Positions 1 through 4,608 of a DNA stretch of 5,875 nt are shown here, piece by piece (the stretch's first letter is position 1; the number at the start of each line of letters is the position of its first letter). The notes under the pieces are model-generated. The model saw nothing but the letters and a program-made list of their open reading frames with translations, was not told the DNA's origin and ran no database searches. Position numbers and translations under genes: made by a program. The stretch is from Propionibacteriales bacterium. GTDB taxonomy: Bacteria > Actinomycetota > Actinomycetes > Propionibacteriales > Propionibacteriaceae. The stretch is from contig JAKDKP010000171.1 in the NCBI GenBank assembly GCA_030453285.1, positions 1 to 5,875 of the forward strand. The letters run 5' to 3'.

Positions 1-82
1 CGACGATCAGGATGACGAGCAGCCGGGAACGGGTGGCAGCAGGGCGTCGAAGAGTACGGGGCCAGACCATGTGCCCCATCAT
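1..82 (-). CDS. N-terminus of a leftward gene, probable membrane protein (partial, cut by window edge)
   Basis: Reading leftward from ATG at 82-80, an open frame runs 27 codons to the window edge. It begins MMGHMVWPRT, then has an arginine-rich stretch (R9, R12, R13, R18, R20), then the hydrophobic run LLVILIV. Basic residues followed by a hydrophobic segment are typical of the N-terminal membrane anchor of a sensor kinase or another inner-membrane protein. A purine-rich GGGGA lies about 4 bases before this ATG and 7 before the next one (79-77). A third in-frame ATG is at 70-68. Divergent placement against an ABC exporter operon would suit a sensor histidine kinase, but no kinase domain is visible, so that is only inference. 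The gene is supported by frame, start, Shine-Dalgarno and composition only. Confidence 0.45.
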   Translation of the reverse strand, partial: MMGHMVWPRTLRRPAATRSRLLVILIV

Positions 83-239
83 GTCGTCCCCGGGTGTCTC
101 GCGCCTCTGTCGGGAGACAGATCTTTGGGACGGGAATCACCTGTCGGCACCGTACGAGCAGCAGGAATCGACCACCACGTGGTGAATGTCTGTCTCGCGA
201 CGGATGTGTCGACCCCGGTGATCATCCAACACTGGAGGC
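83..239. promoter_or_regulatory. Divergent intergenic region upstream of the ABC operon, with repeated TGTCTC half-sites
   Basis: This 157-bp stretch separates the leftward partial gene from the rightward ABC operon and should hold both promoters. TGTCTCGCG occurs twice in the same orientation (95-103 and 191-199). An inverted GAGACA at 114-119 faces the first copy across 13 bases. A separate 6-bp hairpin, TCTGTC/GACAGA, spans 106-121 with a 4-base loop. I could not place a convincing -35/-10 pair for either gene. The half-site pattern suggests binding sites for a dimeric regulator, but that is inference. Confidence 0.4.
173..184. promoter_or_regulatory. 12-bp perfect palindrome CACCACGTGGTG, candidate operator
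   Basis: CACCACGTGGTG is identical to its reverse complement. It lies 55 bp before the ABC ATPase start, where a transcription factor could control initiation. Its core CCACGTGG recurs three more times in this window (1943, 1960 and 2026), all in the non-coding gap after the same operon. The binding protein is not evident. Confidence 0.4.
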
Positions 240-992
240 ATGACCACACACGATCCACGCCATGCCAGGTCAGGTCACTCCCTGACGATCACCCAACTGA
301 GCAAGAGTCATGGACAACGCGAGGTCCTGAACAACATCTCCTTCACCGCCCGGCCGGGACGCGTGACTGGCTACCTCGGGCCGAACGGGGCGGGCAAGAC
401 CAGCACGATCCGGATCCTGCTCGGCCTGTCGGCTGCCACCTCCGGTACGGCAACGTTCGACGGACGCCCGTACGGACAGCTCAATCATCCCAGCCGTCAG
501 GTCGGTGTCCTGCTCGACAACGCCGGCCTCCACCCGGGGCTGACTCCGATGCAGCAATTGCGGATCACCGCGGCTGCCGCAGGTGTCCCGCGGTCACGCA
601 TCGCCGATGTGCTGGCCGAGGTTGGCCTGTCGGAGGCTGCCGGGCGCAAGATCAAGACCTTCTCCCAGGGCATGCGGCAGCGTCTGGGCCTGGCGCAGGC
701 GTTGCTGCCGCGGCCGAACACCCTCATCCTCGACGAGCCGGCGAATGGTCTCGACCCCGAAGGGATGATCTGGATGCGCGGTCTCCTGCGGGGCTACGCC
801 GCCGAGGGTGCCACGGTGCTGGTGACCAGTCACGTGCTCGCCGAACTGGAGCGCTTCATCGACGACATCGTCGTGATCGGTGGGGGCCGTCTCCTGGCCC
901 AGAACGATCTGGCCGATCTCCCGTCCGGGGTCGACCTCGAATCCTTCTATCTGCAGACCCTGCACACCACCCGACAGGAGGGCACGTCATGA
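240..992 (+). CDS. ABC transporter ATP-binding protein (drug/peptide exporter type)
   Basis: This 250-residue cytoplasmic ATPase should power the permease encoded next to it. Walker A is GPNGAGKT (47-54), the signature loop is FSQGMRQRL (141-149), Walker B is TLILDEP (161-167), the D-loop is NGLD (169-172) and the H-loop histidine is H198 in VTSHVL. The Q-loop region reads VGVLLDNAGLHPGLT (88-102) with no glutamine, as is often seen in BcrA-type exporter ATPases. A single nucleotide-binding domain of this length with a separate membrane partner fits the ABC-2 exporter ATPases (antibiotic, peptide or lipid export); the substrate cannot be read from sequence. ATG 240 is the only standard start between the upstream stop (TGA 219-221) and the Walker A region. 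Its GGAGG (234-238) is only one base away, unusually close. The ABC core begins near residue 15 (LTITQLSKSHG). The 3' end overlaps the permease by 4 bases (ATGA). Confidence 0.93.
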   Translation: MTTHDPRHARSGHSLTITQLSKSHGQREVLNNISFTARPGRVTGYLGPNGAGKTSTIRILLGLSAATSGTATFDGRPYGQLNHPSRQVGVLLDNAGLHPGLTPMQQLRITAAAAGVPRSRIADVLAEVGLSEAAGRKIKTFSQGMRQRLGLAQALLPRPNTLILDEPANGLDPEGMIWMRGLLRGYAAEGATVLVTSHVLAELERFIDDIVVIGGGRLLAQNDLADLPSGVDLESFYLQTLHTTRQEGTS

Positions 993-1870
993 TCACCAGC
1001 GAACTGCTCCGCATCCGCCTTTCCACCGCCGCCCGAGTTCTCCTCATCCTCGCCGTGGCCGAAGCCGTCGTCGTCGGGCTGATCTTCAGCTTCCTGCCAG
1101 CCCTGGTGGGTGGGTTGACGGCCCTCAATGACGTCATCCCCAACGCCACCGAAGCTGATCAACTCGACGGCAATCAGCTCTCCGCACTCAGTCTGGCCAA
1201 TCCGGTCACCCAGGGCGTGGTCGTCGATCTGTTGGGCAACACCGGATCCGGGATCGGGTTCCCGGTGATCGCGGCGCTGCTCCTGGGGGCGCTCACGGTG
1301 AGCATCGAGCACGGGCGCGGCTCCCTGACGGCCAGTGTGCTCGCCGAGCCGCGACGAGCTCGACTGCTGTTGGTCAAGGTCGCCGCTCTGGCGGGTGCGG
1401 TGCTGGCCGCGGCCATGCTGCTGGCACTGATCCGCGGTGTGATCCTGTCCATCGGGGGGGTTGCCAACGGCGTGCCGCTGCTGCTGAGCCCATCGGACCT
1501 GACGGGCCTGTGGATCCGTGGCGCGCTGTCGCTGATGCTGTACGCCATCCTCGGCTTCAGCGTGGGGCTGCTGATCCGCAGCCCGATGACGGTCACCCTC
1601 GTGCTGGGTGCGGCCGTCGTGGTCGAGACCATCGTGCGTCCGGTCACCACACTCATCGCCGGAGTGCCGAATCCAGCCCTGTACCTGCCCTTCGGCCTGA
1701 CCCCCGACCTCAGCGGGTCCAACCCGCTGGCCACCTTCACCGGTGCCGACGTGATCGGCACCAACGTCAGCCCCGGCATGGCCGTCGCGGCCCTGGCAGC
1801 GTGGGCCCTGATCGTGCTGGTCATCGCCTCCGTACGATTCGTCCGAACTGATCTGCCGGATCGTCAGTGA
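989..1870 (+). CDS. ABC-2 type transporter permease
   Basis: This 293-residue integral membrane protein is the likely channel-forming partner of the preceding ATPase. Six hydrophobic segments lie at about 17-40, 88-107, 127-155, 174-196, 200-226 and 262-284. A hydrophilic loop (45-85) between helices 1 and 2 is probably extracytoplasmic. The stretch EHGRGSLTASVLAEPRRARLL (from E107) after helix 2 resembles the conserved E-x-G-T-x-L-x-x-P-x-x-R coupling region of ABC-2 permeases. The start is the ATG at 989-991, inside the ATGA overlap with the ATPase stop, which implies translational coupling. AGGAGGG (976-982) lies about 6 bases upstream as Shine-Dalgarno. The open frame continues upstream to position 71, but that part only shadows the ATPase gene. 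Substrate is unknown. Confidence 0.9.
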   Translation: MITSELLRIRLSTAARVLLILAVAEAVVVGLIFSFLPALVGGLTALNDVIPNATEADQLDGNQLSALSLANPVTQGVVVDLLGNTGSGIGFPVIAALLLGALTVSIEHGRGSLTASVLAEPRRARLLLVKVAALAGAVLAAAMLLALIRGVILSIGGVANGVPLLLSPSDLTGLWIRGALSLMLYAILGFSVGLLIRSPMTVTLVLGAAVVVETIVRPVTTLIAGVPNPALYLPFGLTPDLSGSNPLATFTGADVIGTNVSPGMAVAALAAWALIVLVIASVRFVRTDLPDRQ

Positions 1871-1898
1871 CGACAGGCATCCAGATCCGACCGCGTCA

Positions 1899-1926
1899 CC
1901 CTGCCCCGGAGACAACCTGGGCAGGG
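1899..1926. terminator. Hairpin after the ABC operon, possible terminator
   Basis: CCCTGCCC (1899-1906) and GGGCAGGG (1919-1926) form a perfect 8-bp GC-rich stem with a 12-base loop, 28 bp after the permease stop. No T-run follows, so it is not a canonical intrinsic terminator. Such tail-less hairpins are common at actinobacterial gene ends. A NotI-type palindrome GCGGCCGC (1926-1933) abuts the right arm. Confidence 0.35.
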
Positions 1927-1940
1927 CGGCCGCTGTCATC

Positions 1941-1968
1941 TCCCACGTGGCTGCCCTTCCCACGTGGC
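1941..1968. repeat. Tandem direct repeat of TCCCACGTGGC with 17-bp period
   Basis: TCCCACGTGGC occurs at 1941-1951 and again at 1958-1968. Each copy contains the palindrome CCACGTGG. The gap lies between two convergent genes, so a promoter role is not expected. A third CCACGTGG is at 2026-2033 and a fourth upstream of the ABC operon at 175-182. Confidence 0.55.
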
Positions 1969-2033
1969 GGTCGGAACTGGTACACGGCGGGCAGAATTCC
2001 GCCCGCCGAGATGCTCAACTGCCCGCCACGTGG
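1960..2033. repeat. Nested inverted repeat ending in CCACGTGG on both sides
   Basis: CCACGTGGCGG (1960-1970) and CCGCCACGTGG (2023-2033) are perfect 11-bp inverted repeats separated by 52 bases. Inside them is the 8-bp hairpin 1985-2008. GGCGGGCA (1986-1993) can alternatively pair with TGCCCGCC (2020-2027), so two mutually exclusive folds are possible. It may be a bidirectional terminator, a small intergenic repeat element or a protein-binding array; the sequence alone does not decide. Confidence 0.5.
1985..2008. terminator. GC-rich hairpin between convergent genes, candidate bidirectional terminator
   Basis: CGGCGGGC (1985-1992) pairs perfectly with GCCCGCCG (2001-2008) across the loop AGAATTCC. 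It lies between the convergent ABC operon (ending 1870) and soxR (ending 2067), where a shared terminator is expected. Neither side has a T-tract, so this is a strong stem but an atypical intrinsic terminator. Confidence 0.4.
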
Positions 2034-2066
2034 ACTCGGGGCGGGTCGGGGTGCGCTCCTTGGTGG

Positions 2067-2516
2067 CTACGGGATGCGGCGTGCCCCCTTCCCGTCGGCG
2101 CCCAGGATGTCGTCGGGATTGGAATAGGGACAGGACTTGAGGGAGAGGCAGCCACAACCGATGCAGTTGGAGAACTTGTCGCGCAGGGCGGTGAGGTGGT
2201 CGATGCGCTCGTTGAGGTCGTCCTCCCAGTCCCGCGAAATGCGTGCCCAGTCCTTCTTCGTCGGCAATCCCTCATCGGGCAGGCTCGCCAAGGCGTCGGA
2301 GATCCGGTCGAGACTGATGCCGACACGCTGGGACGCCCGGATGAAGGCGAGCACGCGAAGCGTGTCACGGCGATATTCACGCCGGTTGCCGGCGGTACGC
2401 CTGCTCGTGATGAGCCCCAGCGACTCGTAGTAGTGGAGGGTCGAGACCGCCACGCCCGCGCGTTCGGCGAGTTGACCGGGTTTGAGCCAGACGACATCTT
2501 CGTGCACCTGAGCCAT
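2067..2516 (-). CDS. soxR: SoxR, redox-sensing MerR-family transcriptional regulator with [2Fe-2S] cluster
   Basis: This 149-residue cytoplasmic DNA-binding dimer senses redox-active compounds through an iron-sulphur cluster. The MerR helix-turn-helix is at about 11-50 (LKPGQLAERAGVAVSTLHYY, then NRREYRR), followed by a dimerisation helix at about 85-117. The C-terminal cluster motif C118-x2-C121-x-C123-x5-C129 (CIGCGCLSLKSC) is the diagnostic SoxR pattern and all four cysteines are present. Length is close to the roughly 150 residues of known SoxR proteins. AGGAG (2530-2526) is 9 bases before the ATG (2516-2514). The gene diverges from a thiol oxidoreductase/quinone reductase operon, with a SoxR box between them (2547-2566), so autoregulation and control of that operon are likely. 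In actinobacteria SoxR is known to answer mainly to redox-active small molecules rather than to act through SoxS. Confidence 0.95.
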   Translation of the reverse strand: MAQVHEDVVWLKPGQLAERAGVAVSTLHYYESLGLITSRRTAGNRREYRRDTLRVLAFIRASQRVGISLDRISDALASLPDEGLPTKKDWARISRDWEDDLNERIDHLTALRDKFSNCIGCGCLSLKSCPYSNPDDILGADGKGARRIP

Positions 2517-2543
2517 GGTCGTGATCTCCTCACCCGATCGCCC

Positions 2544-2574
2544 TTGACGTCAAGTCAACTTGACGTAGTCGACT
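2544..2574 (+). promoter_or_regulatory. Candidate SoxR-dependent promoter of the rightward operon
   Basis: TTGACG (2544-2549) could serve as -35, with a weak -10, TCGACT (2569-2574), 19 bp away. Over-long 19-20 bp spacers covered by the operator are characteristic of promoters activated by MerR-family proteins. Here the SoxR box fills most of the spacer. The -10 match is poor, so exact placement is inference. Confidence 0.35.
2547..2566. promoter_or_regulatory. SoxR box (operator) in the soxR / oxidoreductase divergent region
   Basis: Arms ACGTCAAGT (2547-2555) and ACTTGACGT (2558-2566) are a perfect 9-bp inverted repeat around a 2-bp centre CA. The core TCAAGT-CA-ACTTGA differs from the enterobacterial SoxR box core TCAAGT-TA-ACTTGA at one centre base only. 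It is 30 bp upstream of the soxR start and 41 bp upstream of the rightward start. A second palindrome, CTTGACGTCAAG (2543-2554), overlaps the left arm, so CTTGACGT occurs twice in tandem with a 16-bp period. Confidence 0.88.
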
Positions 2575-2595
2575 GTACGTGACGAGAACTCGACG

Positions 2596-2601
2596 AAGGA
2601 G
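2596..2601 (+). promoter_or_regulatory. Ribosome binding site that decides the start of the DsbA-family gene
   Basis: AAGGAG lies 6 bases before ATG 2608 but only 3 before the adjacent in-frame GTG 2605. The spacing favours ATG 2608. Confidence 0.7.
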
Positions 2602-2607
2602 CTGGTG

Positions 2608-3243
2608 ATGATCTCGGTGGACGTGTGGGCCGACGTACGGTGCCCATGGTGTTGGATCGGCCTGCGACGCCTGCAGCGGGTCGGTGACGGACTCAATGAG
2701 CCGGTACGGGTGCGGCGGCGCAGCTTCCTGCTCGAACCCGATGGGCCGGTCGACCCTGGCCGGACGACCGCCGAGGCTGCGGTCAGCACCTGGGGCATGC
2801 CGCCCGAGCAATGGGAATCCAGGAGTCAGCACATCGGCATCGAGGGGCGTCGTGAGGGCCTGGTCATCAAGATCAACACCGCACTGATCTTCGACTCCAA
2901 CCCGGTCCACCGCCTCCTCAAGCTCGCCGCCGCCACGCAGGCCGTCGACACCGAGGCGGCCTGGGAATCGGCGTATGCGGCGCACTTCGGTCGCAATGAG
3001 GACCTGGGCGATCCCGACGTGCTGCGTCAACTGGCCGCCGCGTGGGGCCTGGACGGCGCAGAGACGGAGCGGGCGCTGGCCGGCGATCGTACGGGAGAGG
3101 TTGCGGGTGATCTCGGTGAGGCGCGACGGCTCCGGATCAGCTCCGTGCCGACGATCGTCAGTGGCGATGGCCGTCGGATCTCGGGAGTGGCGCCCCCGGA
3201 GGAGCTTGTCCGATTCTTGACCACGGAAGCGACGGTTCGGTGA
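2608..3243 (+). CDS. DsbA family (FrnE-like) thiol-disulphide oxidoreductase
   Basis: This 211-residue protein has a thioredoxin fold with an inserted helical domain. It belongs to the DsbA/FrnE branch related to 2-hydroxychromene-2-carboxylate isomerase. The active site is C12-P-W-C15 in RCPWCWIG, the form typical of FrnE. The cis-proline is P181 in SSVPTIV, and SNPVHRLLKLA (97-107) matches the conserved N-x-x-x-H-R-L helix of the family. Length is usual. No signal peptide precedes the active site, so it is predicted cytoplasmic, unlike periplasmic DsbA. The natural substrate is unknown; FrnE relatives are linked to oxidative-stress tolerance and polyketide pathways. The stop overlaps the next start (TGATG), so the two genes are probably co-transcribed and translationally coupled. 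The SoxR box upstream predicts induction by redox-active compounds. Confidence 0.9.
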   Translation: MISVDVWADVRCPWCWIGLRRLQRVGDGLNEPVRVRRRSFLLEPDGPVDPGRTTAEAAVSTWGMPPEQWESRSQHIGIEGRREGLVIKINTALIFDSNPVHRLLKLAAATQAVDTEAAWESAYAAHFGRNEDLGDPDVLRQLAAAWGLDGAETERALAGDRTGEVAGDLGEARRLRISSVPTIVSGDGRRISGVAPPEELVRFLTTEATVR

Positions 3244-4157
3244 TGCGCGCGGCAGCCATCGACAGCTTCGGTGGCCCGGAGGTGCTCGGTGTACGGGAGT
3301 TCGCTCGCCCCGCCGTGTCCGCCGGTGATGTCCTGGTCCGCGTGGTCGCCGCCGGTGTGCAACTCACCGATGCGGCGATCCGCGCCGGTTGGACGCCACC
3401 GGGAGCCACGATCACGTTCCCCCAGATCCTCGGCAACGAGTTCTCCGGCATCATCGAGGATGTCGGCGAGGGCGTCGACACGTTCCGCACCGGCGAGGCG
3501 GTCGCTGGTTTCAATCTGCTCGGCTGCTACGCCGAGTACGTCTCCGTACCGCGGGATCAACTCGTCGTGAAGCCCGCCAACGTGCCGTGGCTGGTTGCGG
3601 GTGCGTTGTCGGCGTCGGGTCAGACGGCGCACACCGCGTACGAAGACCTTGCTGTCTCCGACGGGGATGTCGTCCTGGTGTGTGGCGCGGCCGGTGGGGT
3701 GGGCACGATCTTCACCCAGCTTGCCGTCCGGTCCGGCGCCACTGTGATCGGGACCGCGAGCGCGGCCAACCATGATCACCTGCGCTCCATGGGTGCGATC
3801 CCTGTCACGTACGGAGAGGGCCAGGCAGAACGGATCTGCGCGGTGGCCCCCCGAGTGGACGTCGTTTTCGATGCAGCCGGACACGAGAATCTGCGCACCG
3901 CTGTCGAACTGGCGTCCGACCGGGACCGAATCGCCACGATCGTTGACATGGCGCTCGCCGTCGAACTCGGATGTCGGATCGTCCGCAGCCGTCGGTCGCA
4001 TGATCGCTTGGCCGAGCTGATGGGGCTCGTCGAACGTGGTGCACTACGCGTCCACGTCCGTCGCACCTACCGGCTCAACGAGGCAGCTGATGCCCATCGT
4101 GACGTGGAATCGGGGCACGGCCGCGGCAAGATCGTCCTCGACATTGGTCGGGCGTGA
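3243..4157 (+). CDS. NADPH:quinone oxidoreductase-like MDR (zinc-free) protein
   Basis: This 304-residue protein is a medium-chain dehydrogenase/reductase of the zeta-crystallin/quinone oxidoreductase type. An N-terminal GroES-like domain (1 to about 110) contains ILGNEFSGIIEDVGEGV (62-78). A Rossmann domain follows with the dinucleotide motif GAAGGVG (148-154) and then FTQLAVRSGATVIGTAS. The C-terminus ends in GRGKIVLDIG (293-302), the usual family ending. The GHE zinc-ligand motif reads GNE (64-66) and no structural-zinc cysteine cluster is seen, so it is a zinc-independent reductase. It would reduce quinones or enones using NADPH. The start is ATG 3243, one base into the preceding stop; GTG 3240 is an alternative. 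There is no good Shine-Dalgarno, which suits translational coupling. It is probably SoxR-controlled through the operon promoter. Confidence 0.9.
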   Translation: MRAAAIDSFGGPEVLGVREFARPAVSAGDVLVRVVAAGVQLTDAAIRAGWTPPGATITFPQILGNEFSGIIEDVGEGVDTFRTGEAVAGFNLLGCYAEYVSVPRDQLVVKPANVPWLVAGALSASGQTAHTAYEDLAVSDGDVVLVCGAAGGVGTIFTQLAVRSGATVIGTASAANHDHLRSMGAIPVTYGEGQAERICAVAPRVDVVFDAAGHENLRTAVELASDRDRIATIVDMALAVELGCRIVRSRRSHDRLAELMGLVERGALRVHVRRTYRLNEAADAHRDVESGHGRGKIVLDIGRA

Positions 4158-4185
4158 CATTTGGTCGGGCGGGACATCGGCCGAC
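4140..4185 (+). repeat. Imperfect tandem repeats over the 3' end of the MDR gene
   Basis: Three consecutive units begin at 4140 (GACATTGGTCGGGCGT), 4156 (GACATTTGGTCGGGCGG) and 4173 (GACATCGGCCGAC). The first encodes the last residues DIGRA, and the stop TGA (4155-4157) straddles units one and two. The array ends on the stop codon of the convergent hxlR-like gene. GTCGG (4164-4168) and CCGAC (4181-4185) can form a short stem, a weak candidate for a shared terminator in this 27-bp convergent gap. Confidence 0.5.
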
Positions 4186-4550
4186 TACCGTTGGCGGGCG
4201 TCCAGTAGTCCGGCGATGTGCGCGTCGCTCCAGGCGCGGGCGGCATCGATGACCATGATCAGGCTGCGCCCCTGGGGCGTGAGGTCGTACTCCACATGCG
4301 GTGGGTTCTCGGCAAAGTCGTTGCGCACGATCAGTCCGTCGCGCGTCATGTCTCGCAGCGTCTGGGTCAACACCTTCGGCGTCACCGTTCCCAACGCGGT
4401 GCGCAGCTCGGTGAAGCGGCGCGGCCCGTCGAGCAGGGAGATGATGATCATGCCGGTCCACTTGCCACCGATCCGGATCGGCAACGCCGAGGTCGGGCAC
4501 GCCGGATGGATCCGCTCCGGTCGCACCTCTCTATCAAGCTCTCTGCTCAC
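4185..4550 (-). CDS. HxlR/DUF24-family winged-helix regulator, single-cysteine redox sensor type
   Basis: This 121-residue cytoplasmic dimeric repressor is recognised by the family core CPTSALPIRIGGKWTGMIIISLLDGPRRFTEL (C18 onward), the helix LTQTLRDMTRDGLI and the wing VEYDLTPQGRSL. C18 is the only cysteine and sits at the position used for thiol sensing in YodB, HypR and QorR. The conserved GGKW is intact. In Corynebacterium glutamicum the relative QorR represses a divergent quinone oxidoreductase gene, and the arrangement here is the same. GTG 4550-4548 is chosen because GGAGG (4559-4555) is 4 bases away. The adjacent GTG 4553 would leave only one base. It likely represses itself and the divergent reductase and is released by diamide-like oxidants or quinones; this is inferred from the family. 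Confidence 0.88.
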   Translation of the reverse strand: MSRELDREVRPERIHPACPTSALPIRIGGKWTGMIIISLLDGPRRFTELRTALGTVTPKVLTQTLRDMTRDGLIVRNDFAENPPHVEYDLTPQGRSLIMVIDAARAWSDAHIAGLLDARQR

Positions 4551-4566
4551 CACGCCTCCGGTTTCG

Positions 4567-4604
4567 TTGAAGTAACCAGTTTCTCAAAGATACCGTCATG
4601 ATCA
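4567..4604 (+). promoter_or_regulatory. Candidate promoter of the NAD(P)-binding reductase, possibly giving a leaderless mRNA
   Basis: TTGAAG (4567-4572) and TACCGT (4591-4596, TAnnnT type) are 18 bp apart. Initiation 7-8 bases after the -10 would fall on the A of ATG 4604, giving a leaderless transcript. Fitting this, only a weak AAAGA lies before ATG 4598. The pair is suggestive, not certain. Confidence 0.4.
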
Positions 4605-4608
4605 TGAC
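4595..4608. promoter_or_regulatory. 14-bp perfect palindrome over the reductase start, candidate HxlR-type operator
   Basis: GTCATGATCATGAC is its own reverse complement. It overlaps the candidate -10/start site of the rightward gene and contains both possible ATG codons, an effective position for a repressor. The neighbouring HxlR-like protein is the obvious candidate ligand. Part of the symmetry follows from the ATG-ATC-ATG coding sequence, so coincidence is possible. Confidence 0.4.

Noticed and set aside
832..837. CACGTG inside the ATPase gene as a fifth member of the repeat family
   Set aside because: The flanks are T and C rather than C and G, and it lies in conserved coding sequence (H-loop VTSHVL), so it is probably coincidental.
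71..988. Upstream extension of the permease reading frame (to a 599-residue protein)
   Set aside because: It overlaps the clear ABC ATPase gene in another frame, its translation is low-complexity and arginine/histidine/proline-rich, and the permease has a good start at 989 with an ATGA overlap and Shine-Dalgarno.
240..1870. ABC exporter as a direct SoxR target
   Set aside because: No TCAAGT-NN-ACTTGA-like sequence is present in 83-239; the only SoxR box in the window is at 2547-2566.
947..1963. 338-codon open frame antisense to the ABC permease
   Set aside because: The translation is rich in Q, D, H, G and R without any domain pattern, as expected from the opposite strand of a GC-rich gene.
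1867..2127. 86-codon open frame in the convergent gap
   Set aside because: It overlaps inverted repeats and the 3' end of soxR, has no Shine-Dalgarno and encodes a proline/glycine/arginine-rich sequence with no domain.
3027..4001. 324-codon open frame antisense to the DsbA-family and MDR genes
   Set aside because: The sense strand encodes two recognisable enzymes; the antisense translation has no motifs and a shadow-like composition.
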